NCBI GenBank assembly: GCA_016763715.1
Contig: JAESTG010000253.1
Coordinates: 1-5,990 of the forward strand
Length of the DNA: 5,990 nt
DNA from: Flavobacteriaceae bacterium
GTDB taxonomy: Bacteria > Bacteroidota > Bacteroidia > Flavobacteriales > Flavobacteriaceae
Direction: 5' to 3'
Every line of letters begins with the position of its first letter. Within the stretch, counting starts at the first letter, position 1. This document shows, one piece after another, positions 1 to 5,246 of the stretch. The position numbers and the translations under genes were made by a program. A model generated the notes under the pieces. That model saw only the letters and a list, made by a program, of their open reading frames with translations, made no database searches and was not told the DNA's origin.

Positions 1-58
1 AAAACTTAAAAAAAATGAATCTAACTGGCTATTTTTAGCTATTTCAGAAATGTAATTA

Positions 59-739
59 ATGGGTAGTAAGAATAAACTAAAGCGGTTTAACGAAAACGAG
101 ACATTTGCTAATGTGGTGCAACCGTCTCGTGAAGAATTAACAGAATCTCACTTTAAACTAAAAGGAAAATGGGGAGAAGAGTTTTTTAAGAATAACAATC
201 CCATTGTATTAGAATTGGGGTGCGGAAAAGGTGAATACTCGGTTAATTTGGCTGAAAAATATCCTTCAAAAAATTTCATTGGAGTCGATATTAAAGGCGC
301 TCGATTTTGGCGAGGAGCTAAAACGGCGCTCGAAGAAAATCTTACCAACGTAGGTTTCTTACGAACTCAAATAGAGTTAATTAACTTTTGTTTTGCTGAA
401 AATGAAGTAGATGAAATTTGGATTACCTTTCCCGATCCACAGATAAAATATAAACGTACAAAGCATCGACTTACCAATGCTACTTTCCTTGAAAAATATG
501 ATACCATACTACATCCAGATGGAGTTATTCATTTAAAAACGGATAGCGAGTTTATGCATGGGTATACATTAGGGTTGTTGCATGGAATGGGAGCAATAAT
601 TGAATATGCTCATCATGATGTTTATGGCAGCGAAGGCTCACCTGAAGAAGTTACCTCCATTCAAACTTATTATGAAAGTGGGTATCTTGAAGAAGGTAAA
701 AAGATAACCTATGTTCGGTTTAAATTAGCTTCCAAATAA
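59..739 (+). CDS. trmB: tRNA (guanine-N7-)-methyltransferase TrmB
   Basis: This cytoplasmic enzyme uses S-adenosylmethionine to methylate N7 of guanine 46 in the variable loop of tRNAs. The 226-residue product has the family landmarks in order: SAM-binding motif I LELGCGKGEY (51-60), the acidic ribose-binding stretch GVDIKGARFWRGAK (75-88), the signature FPDP (124-127) followed by the basic KHRLTN segment (135-140), LKTDSE (159-164), and a C-terminal T-x(3)-YYESGYLEEGKKI block (about 199-216). Length is normal for bacterial TrmB. The ATG start gives the N-terminus MGSKNKLKRF, which I recall as typical of flavobacterial orthologues, and no Shine-Dalgarno is visible before it. The 58 bases upstream hold no complete gene and only a weak TATTTTTA (30-37) that partly resembles a -7 element. 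The next gene starts 31 bases after the stop without a terminator, so cotranscription is likely. Confidence 0.96.
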   Translation: MGSKNKLKRFNENETFANVVQPSREELTESHFKLKGKWGEEFFKNNNPIVLELGCGKGEYSVNLAEKYPSKNFIGVDIKGARFWRGAKTALEENLTNVGFLRTQIELINFCFAENEVDEIWITFPDPQIKYKRTKHRLTNATFLEKYDTILHPDGVIHLKTDSEFMHGYTLGLLHGMGAIIEYAHHDVYGSEGSPEEVTSIQTYYESGYLEEGKKITYVRFKLASK

Positions 740-770
740 TTGTGTATATTCACGAAGCAAACTGACTTTA

Positions 771-1400
771 ATGTCCATAATATTTAATTTTGCTATTGGC
801 TTTTTGGCATCGCTTGTGGGAGTTATTCCTCCTGGATTGTTGAATATGTCTGCCGCCAAAATAAGTATGAAACAAGGACGGAAGGTGGCTCTTTTATTTT
901 CTGTTGGTGTCACTATAACGGTTTGTATTCAAACTTTTATTGCATTACTCTTTGCGAGGTATTTGGATCAGCATAGTGAAATTGTGGATATGCTTCAAAA
1001 AGTAGCCCTTGGTATTTTTTTCTGTATTACAATCTACTTCTTTTTTATAGCAAAGGATACACGAAGGGAGGTTCCAAAAGAGATGAACCATTCTAAAACA
1101 AATCGATTTTTCTACGGAATGTTATTGGCTGCTCTCAATCTACTTCCGTTGCCTTACTGGGTATATTTGAGCGTTACTTTTAGTGCGTTTGGTTGGTTTA
1201 GTTTTGATCAACCAGGAATTTGGGCGGCTGTATTGGCGTCAGGTCTTGGTACTTTTGTAATGCTGGCTGTTTATATACAATTCTTCAGAAAAAAGAAAGA
1301 AAAAAGGATGTTCAAAGTAAATATGAACTACGTTATTGGTTTAATTACAGGGGCTATTTCGGTAGTGACATTGGTGAAGATTGTAAATAATATGCAGTGA
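771..1400 (+). CDS. LysE/RhtB-family membrane exporter
   Basis: This is a 209-residue integral inner-membrane protein of the LysE superfamily, whose characterised members export amino acids or related small molecules. The substrate cannot be read from sequence. Hydrophobic segments lie at about 4-25, 38-62, 76-94, 113-137, 148-172 and 186-204, giving the six-helix plan of the family. The first segment ends in GVIPPGLLNM (17-26), which corresponds to the family's conserved proline/glycine motif after helix 1. A charged loop (95-112) separates helices 3 and 4, and a strongly basic RKKKEKR stretch (173-179) lies before the last helix, probably on the cytoplasmic side. The ATG follows trmB by 31 bases, and the TGA stop overlaps the GTG start of the next gene by four bases. 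That overlap suggests translational coupling, though it does not prove a shared function. Confidence 0.85.
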   Translation: MSIIFNFAIGFLASLVGVIPPGLLNMSAAKISMKQGRKVALLFSVGVTITVCIQTFIALLFARYLDQHSEIVDMLQKVALGIFFCITIYFFFIAKDTRREVPKEMNHSKTNRFFYGMLLAALNLLPLPYWVYLSVTFSAFGWFSFDQPGIWAAVLASGLGTFVMLAVYIQFFRKKKEKRMFKVNMNYVIGLITGAISVVTLVKIVNNMQ

Positions 1401-1726
1401 TAAAAGAGAAAGGTTTCTTCGAAAAAGTATATGATGTTGCACGTCTTATTCCGTTTGGAAGAGTGACTAGTTATGGTGCTATTGCAAAGTATTTGGGGGC
1501 ATCTGGAAGTGCTCGAATGGTTGGTTGGGCAATGAATGGAGCTGGAAAGCATCCCGATATTCCAGCACATCGAGTTGTGAATAGAAAGGGACTACTTACT
1601 GGAAAACACCATTTTGATGGCACTAATTTAATGCAACAATTATTAGAATCGGAAGGGATAGAAGTTGTTGAAAACAGTATTCAGAATTTTGAAAAATTGT
1701 TTTGGGATCCTATGATAGAGCTTTGA
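1397..1726 (+). CDS. Alkyltransferase-like (ATL) DNA damage-recognition protein, MGMT family
   Basis: The 109-residue product matches the DNA-binding C-terminal domain of O6-alkylguanine-DNA alkyltransferases (MGMT/Ogt). Visible motifs are IPFGRVTSYGAIA (18-30), with the nucleotide-flipping tyrosine expected at Y26, and GSARMVGWAMNG (37-48), with the arginine-finger position at R40. Next comes the active-site loop PAHRVV (56-61), followed by GLLTG (65-69). Catalytic alkyltransferases have PCHR here; alanine replaces the acceptor cysteine, so direct repair chemistry should be lost. Characterised ATL proteins bind O6-alkylguanine and hand the lesion to nucleotide excision repair. The start is GTG, the only plausible one: an in-frame TAA lies at 1388-1390 and the first internal ATG (M41) falls inside the helix-turn-helix core. 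The gene overlaps the exporter gene by four bases (GTGA). It could simply be annotated as 'MGMT family protein' or as methylated-DNA-cysteine methyltransferase; the second would be misleading. Confidence 0.9.
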   Translation: MIKEKGFFEKVYDVARLIPFGRVTSYGAIAKYLGASGSARMVGWAMNGAGKHPDIPAHRVVNRKGLLTGKHHFDGTNLMQQLLESEGIEVVENSIQNFEKLFWDPMIEL

Positions 1727-1817
1727 GCTGTTTTAAATCGTGTTTATAAGTGTCAACTAAGTTTTTTAATTGAATGATTGGTTTTATATTGCGGAGCAAA
1801 TGATTAACTAACCCATT

Positions 1818-2312
1818 ATGAAGCATATTTTCTATGTTTTTTTCTGTTTGATTGTCGGTACTGTCACTGGACAGGAATACCAACAAAGATCCACATTGGG
1901 AATGGCTGGAAGTAGTACTAGTGTCGTTGTTGGTGACGTAGTGTATTATGTTTCGGCGAGTGTTGGGCAAAGAAGTGTTATTGGAACCCTTAGTAATGAA
2001 CAGTATACTGTACGTCAAGGTTTTCAACAACCTCCCATTAGAGTAATGGCAATTCCAGAAATAGCGACAAGTTTAAATACTTCCATTTACCCAAACCCTG
2101 TTAGTAATCTTGTGACGGTGCGCTTTGGGGATATTATAGATAGTGATATTCTAAGTATACTATATGATATTCAAGGGCGAGAAGTTTTAACTACGGTAAC
2201 GGCTCCCACACAATCTTTTCAATTAGATATGTCTCAATTTGCCTCTGGAACTTATATTTTAAAAATCAGAGTGGAAAGTGATATTTTCTCAACACGCTTA
2301 ATTAAAAACTAG
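1818..2312 (+). CDS. Small secreted protein with T9SS type A sorting domain
   Basis: This is a 164-residue exported protein. A signal peptide occupies about residues 1-19 (basic start MKH, hydrophobic core, cleavage near TGQ-E). A short variable region follows, with the pattern SVGQRSVIGTL...YTVRQGFQQP (48-72). I recall this pattern from other small Bacteroidota proteins, where it precedes the sorting domain. The C-terminal ~75 residues form a type IX secretion type A sorting domain: SIYPNPVSNLVTVRF (89-103), YDIQGREV (116-123), LDMSQFASGTYILKI (136-150) and the terminal STRLIKN. Proteins with this domain cross the outer membrane through T9SS and are usually released or anchored after the domain is cleaved. 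The mature part is only about 65 residues, so it is more likely an adaptor or structural subunit than an enzyme. It follows the ATL gene by 91 bases and precedes the next exported-protein gene by 12 bases. Confidence 0.9.
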   Translation: MKHIFYVFFCLIVGTVTGQEYQQRSTLGMAGSSTSVVVGDVVYYVSASVGQRSVIGTLSNEQYTVRQGFQQPPIRVMAIPEIATSLNTSIYPNPVSNLVTVRFGDIIDSDILSILYDIQGREVLTTVTAPTQSFQLDMSQFASGTYILKIRVESDIFSTRLIKN

Positions 2313-2324
2313 TAAACCAATCCA

Positions 2325-2963
2325 ATGAAGTCTATTTATATTTCTTTCTTTTTTTGTGTATGTTTTGCCATCAATGGTCAGGCACAAGAAGTGTACATTG
2401 ACGGAGGTAAATCTATTACCACTTTCAAATTTAAAGATATCTTGTCCAATGAACTTGATAATCTTCAATCAACTAACCATAGTTATATAGATATGGGGTA
2501 TCGAGGGAAACTCTTTACTAAAGCTGTTTATTTTGTAGTGGGAGCAGGAGTGAATACTTATGGAGCTACGGGCAATGATCTTTTCGGGAACTACCTCAAT
2601 TATGAGACAACTTATGCTAGTCTATATGCAGGAATAGATGCCGAAATTTTTAAAATTAATGCCTTTTCGTTTCACCTAAAAGGAACAGTTGGACCCGATG
2701 TTATGTTACAGGGAACACAGACATTAAATAACCAAGTATTTGATATATTGAATGAACAAGATTTTAATACTACGTTCGTTTTTATTCGTGGAGCCGTTTC
2801 TTTTGAGTATAACGTAACTGACACCATTGGTGTCTTTTTTCAGTATAGATTTGGTAGAGGGTCGCAAATTAATAACAGCGAAACAGGAGCAGAACTTGGT
2901 TACCTTTCTAATGACTACGGAATTGGCCTAGTTTTCAAACTAAAGAAGAAAGAAAAAGCATAA
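2325..2963 (+). CDS. Exported protein of unknown function, probable outer-membrane beta-barrel
   Basis: I do not recognise a named family. The 212-residue product begins with a clear Sec signal peptide (MKSIYISFFFCVCFAINGQA, cleavage probably before Q21). The rest is rich in glycine and aromatic residues in alternating hydrophobic stretches typical of amphipathic strands: YFVVGAGVNTYGA (69-81), YASLYAGIDAEIF (97-109), FSFHLKGTVGPDVML (115-128), FIRGAVSFEYNV (153-164), IGVFFQYRFGRG (168-179) and YGIGLVFKLKKK (198-209). This pattern resembles small outer-membrane barrels, but the protein does not end in the usual aromatic residue; it ends in a lysine-rich tail. No T9SS sorting domain or lipobox is present. 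The gene sits 12 bases after the T9SS-sorted protein gene and 41 bases before the fibre-like gene, which suggests one exported module. The barrel assignment is an inference from strand pattern. Confidence 0.7.
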   Translation: MKSIYISFFFCVCFAINGQAQEVYIDGGKSITTFKFKDILSNELDNLQSTNHSYIDMGYRGKLFTKAVYFVVGAGVNTYGATGNDLFGNYLNYETTYASLYAGIDAEIFKINAFSFHLKGTVGPDVMLQGTQTLNNQVFDILNEQDFNTTFVFIRGAVSFEYNVTDTIGVFFQYRFGRGSQINNSETGAELGYLSNDYGIGLVFKLKKKEKA

Positions 2964-3004
2964 ATAATTAAACGGAACCTACAGATTCAATAAAATAATT
3001 TAAG

Positions 3005-5074
3005 ATGAAAAAGCTTTGTTACTTATTTGCATGTTTATTCATAACAACTATTGGGTATGCCCAAACAGATGCCATTAGCTATCAAGCGGTAATTCTGAAT
3101 CCAGATGCCCAACAGCTTCCAGGAAATGATGTTACTGGAACAATTTTGGCAAACACCGATATTACCTTGCGCTTTACTATTATCAACGATAATGGTTTTG
3201 TTGAATACAAGGAAATTCATAATGTTACCACCGATGGTTTTGGAATGGTAAACCTCCTTATTGGTGAAGGAACTAGAACCTCCGACCTTCGTTTTACGGA
3301 AGTATTCTGGGAAGGCAAACCTAAAAACCTTTTAGTAGAAATAGATTTTTATAGTTTAGGGGATTTTGTACAAATGAGTGCTGAAAAATTGACCTTCACG
3401 CCACAAGCCTTTCACAGAGATATTTTTGCCACGGGTGATATAAAGGTAGATGGAACGGCTACTTTTAACGACGATTTTGTAATTGAAGGTGAAACAACTA
3501 TCAATAATAATCTTGAGATTACTGGCAACACTACCATTGGAGGGAATGCAGAAATATCAGGAAATGCGATCATTGGTGAAGACTTAACCGTTGAGGGTGT
3601 TACTAATTTAAATAGTGAGCTTTTTGTAAATAATGGGAGTACTACTGAGTTGTCTGGAGCGTTGAACGTAGAAGGAGAAACAGTGCTTAATAGTGGTCTT
3701 GAAGTTGTTAATGACGCAACCTTCGGAGGAGATGTATTCATTTCTGGATCTACAACTATCGCTGGAGACCAAATTGTGGAAGGTGATATGGAAATAAAAA
3801 GAGGCCTGACGGTGTTTCTTCCAACAAATTTGAACAACGATTTATTTGTGTCAGGAAGAGCAGACGTGACAGGAAGTCTTAGTGTTGGCGGTGGTGCTAG
3901 TGTTGTAGATGCCCTTAGTGTTGGCGGTGCTACTGTTATTAGTGATGAGCTTACTGCTACGGGAAGTGTATTGTTTGGATCAACCTTGAACGTCTTAGGA
4001 AAGACAACCATAGCATCAAATCTTGAAGTGAACGGACTTACTAGTTTAACCGACGACTTTAAAGTAGACAATGGAAGTACAAGCTCGTTAACAGGTCCAT
4101 TAGTGGTAAGCGGTAAAACAGATATCAATAACTCTTTGTTTGTGAATAATTCTAGCCCTACCTTTTTGGGTGGAACGTTACATGTTGTGAAGAATGCGGT
4201 GTTCGATGATGATGTTTTAATTGATGGAATGTTAACCGTAAATAATAACCTTTTGGCTCCAAATATCGTGGTGAGTGGAGGTGGAAATATCAATGGAAAT
4301 CACATCGCTCTTTTTGAAAACACAGGAGGAGCTAACGCAGATGGTATTGCCATTCGTATTAGTAATTCTGAATTAAGTTCGAATAACAACTTTGTTACAT
4401 TCTTCGGGCAAGGTTCGTATATGGCTGGACGTATTGAAAGTTTTGATGCTAGTGCTGATATGGCCAACTTGCCTAGCGATATTTCAAATACCAATCAATT
4501 ATCACAAAGCCAAGGAATTGTTTATGGTTCTAAAGGAGCCGATTATGCCGAATGGCTTGAAAAAGAAGACCCGTCAGAGAATTTTATGATAGGTGAAGTC
4601 GTAGGAATTAAAGGAGGGAAAATTTCTAGAAATACTCAAAATGCAGATCACGTACTTACCATTTCATTAGCACCCATCGTTTTAGGGAATATGCCAGATG
4701 AAAACAGAAAAGATGCTTTCGAAAAAGTGGGGTTTATGGGGCAAGTACCAGCCTTAGTGAAAGGAACTGTGGCTAAAGGAGATTACATTGTAGCCTCTGG
4801 TGATAACGATGGCTTTGCCAAGGCAATTGCGCCAAACGATATTACTTTAGAAGACTTAAAATGGGTAATTGGAAAAGCGTGGACTTCTTCAGAAGGAAAT
4901 GGAAAAAGTCTTATCAATGTATCTGTTGGTTTAAGGAGTAATGAATGGGTGAGGATTCTGAAGCAACAAGAAACTCGTATACAGTTGATGGAAGCCAAAT
5001 TGAAATCACTAGAAAGTCTTGAAGAGAAGCTTAGAAGAATAGAAGCTAAAGTTGATGCTATAGATATGAACTAG
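3005..5074 (+). CDS. Fibre-like surface protein with dodecapeptide repeats and a peptidase G2/chaperone-like C-terminus
   Basis: This 689-residue exported protein is built like a phage fibre. A signal peptide covers about 1-20 (hydrophobic core, cleavage near GYA-Q). Residues ~24-138 form the N-terminal domain common in Bacteroidota surface proteins, with its SYQAVILNP start, a central LRFTI strand and LLIGEGT. Residues 146-415 are 22 tandem units of LxVxGxTxIxxx, probably a repetitive beta structure. Residues ~425-475 (IALFENTGG, then VTFFGQGSYMAGRI) resemble fibre-shaft or appendage connectors. From GADYAEWLE (511-519) through GEVVGIKGGKI (530-540), LAPIVLGN (555-562) and the ~574-606 block, the sequence resembles the peptidase G2/intramolecular chaperone domain of phage neck appendages. 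Residues ~650-686 form a heptad coiled coil, probably trimerising. There is no T9SS sorting domain. Probable role: a multimeric surface filament or adhesin; substrate, partner and autoprocessing are unproven. The gene is the last of an apparent three-gene exported module and is followed by a strong terminator. Confidence 0.8.
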   Translation: MKKLCYLFACLFITTIGYAQTDAISYQAVILNPDAQQLPGNDVTGTILANTDITLRFTIINDNGFVEYKEIHNVTTDGFGMVNLLIGEGTRTSDLRFTEVFWEGKPKNLLVEIDFYSLGDFVQMSAEKLTFTPQAFHRDIFATGDIKVDGTATFNDDFVIEGETTINNNLEITGNTTIGGNAEISGNAIIGEDLTVEGVTNLNSELFVNNGSTTELSGALNVEGETVLNSGLEVVNDATFGGDVFISGSTTIAGDQIVEGDMEIKRGLTVFLPTNLNNDLFVSGRADVTGSLSVGGGASVVDALSVGGATVISDELTATGSVLFGSTLNVLGKTTIASNLEVNGLTSLTDDFKVDNGSTSSLTGPLVVSGKTDINNSLFVNNSSPTFLGGTLHVVKNAVFDDDVLIDGMLTVNNNLLAPNIVVSGGGNINGNHIALFENTGGANADGIAIRISNSELSSNNNFVTFFGQGSYMAGRIESFDASADMANLPSDISNTNQLSQSQGIVYGSKGADYAEWLEKEDPSENFMIGEVVGIKGGKISRNTQNADHVLTISLAPIVLGNMPDENRKDAFEKVGFMGQVPALVKGTVAKGDYIVASGDNDGFAKAIAPNDITLEDLKWVIGKAWTSSEGNGKSLINVSVGLRSNEWVRILKQQETRIQLMEAKLKSLESLEEKLRRIEAKVDAIDMN
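3440..4249 (+). repeat. 22-unit dodecapeptide repeat tract within the fibre-like gene
   Basis: Residues 146-415 of the fibre-like protein parse without gaps into 22 units. Nineteen are 12 residues and three are 14 residues, which sums exactly to 270. The consensus is LxVxGxTxIxxx: a hydrophobic residue at positions 1, 3 and usually 10, glycine (or N) at 5, small or Thr at 7-8, and N/D/S/G at the unit end. The 14-residue units start at residues 206, 352 and 378, each with NN or DN followed by [GS]S and a two-residue insertion. The tract has no Tyr, Trp or Cys, and only one Gln and one His. At DNA level the units are strongly diverged, so the repeat is old and held by selection on the protein rather than by recent slippage, apart from the local 36-base pair noted separately. 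Confidence 0.88.
3878..3949 (+). repeat. Adjacent 36-base tandem pair (one protein repeat unit)
   Basis: Two neighbouring units start with the same 16 bases, CTTAGTGTTGGCGGTG, at 3878-3893 and 3914-3929. The offset is exactly 36 bases, or one 12-residue repeat. By eye the two 36-base copies agree at about 26 positions, with the identity concentrated in the first 16 bases, which encode LSVGG plus one base. This is the most DNA-similar neighbouring pair I found in the tract and suggests the latest unit duplication or gene conversion there. Confidence 0.7.
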
Positions 5075-5090
5075 CTTTTTTAAACGTTAT

Positions 5091-5130
5091 AAATAAAGCC
5101 ATCGCCTAAAAGACGATGGCTTTATTTTTT
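5091..5130 (+). terminator. Strong intrinsic terminator after the fibre-like gene
   Basis: A perfect 14-base-pair stem (AAATAAAGCCATCG at 5091-5104 with its reverse complement at 5114-5127) encloses a 9-base loop and runs into a T-rich tract ending at 5130. It starts 17 bases after the fibre-like gene's stop codon. The A-rich left arm gives a U-tract on the opposite strand too, so it could work in both directions. It separates the exported-protein module from mrp, and no comparable hairpin is visible in the gaps between the earlier genes. Confidence 0.92.
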
Positions 5131-5177
5131 GAATAAAATCCAGCCTATTCAACTATCAATCATTTCAATAAACATCC

Positions 5178-5208
5178 TTTAAATTACCAAATCTAACCCT
5201 TACCTTTG
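5178..5208 (+). promoter_or_regulatory. Candidate flavobacterial promoter for mrp
   Basis: TACCTTTG at 5201-5208 matches the Bacteroidota -7 consensus TAnnTTTG exactly. The matching -33 element (TTG, usually 17-23 bases upstream) is only approximate: TTT at 5178-5180. Transcription would start near 5213-5216, giving a leader of about 30 bases before the mrp ATG. The position, directly after a terminator and before a gene with no other upstream signal, supports the call. Confidence 0.55.
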
Positions 5209-5211
5209 TAC

Positions 5212-5228
5212 TTTAGAATTAATCTAAA
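5212..5228. promoter_or_regulatory. Short inverted repeat at the predicted mrp transcription start
   Basis: TTTAGA (5212-5217) and TCTAAA (5223-5228) form a perfect 6-base inverted repeat with a 5-base spacer, lying just downstream of the candidate -7 element. It could be an operator for a dimeric regulator. In DNA this AT-rich, such a short repeat may also occur by chance, and no matching second copy was found in the window. Confidence 0.25.
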
Positions 5229-5246
5229 TAATTGTGTAATAAGGAC

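Noticed and set aside
1758..1791. Possible promoter for the exported module (TAAGTTTT at 1758-1765 or TATATTG at 1785-1791)
   Set aside because: Neither matches TAnnTTTG fully and no TTG lies at the right distance upstream. In such AT-rich DNA these near-matches are expected by chance. The module may have its own promoter here, but I cannot place it.
1710..2030. Minus-strand open frame of 106 codons spanning the gap before the T9SS-sorted gene
   Set aside because: Most of it is antisense to the signal peptide and mature part of the T9SS-sorted protein. It has no recognisable domain or start context.
3412..4293. Long open frame on the minus strand (293 codons) opposite the fibre repeat
   Set aside because: It is a composition effect. 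In that frame stops need a TAN or CAN codon (Tyr, His, Gln) on the coding strand after particular bases, and the repeat tract has no Tyr and only one His and one Gln. Its product is a low-complexity S/T/P/V/L string with no signal peptide or domain.
4392..4589. Plus-strand open frame of 65 codons in another frame within the fibre-like gene
   Set aside because: It is fully nested in a gene with clear domain content and has no independent start signal or recognisable product.
3005..5074. Fibre-like gene as part of a prophage
   Set aside because: The C-terminal region looks phage-like, but the protein has a Sec signal peptide and a Bacteroidota surface-protein N-terminus. No capsid, terminase, integrase or lysis genes are present in the window.
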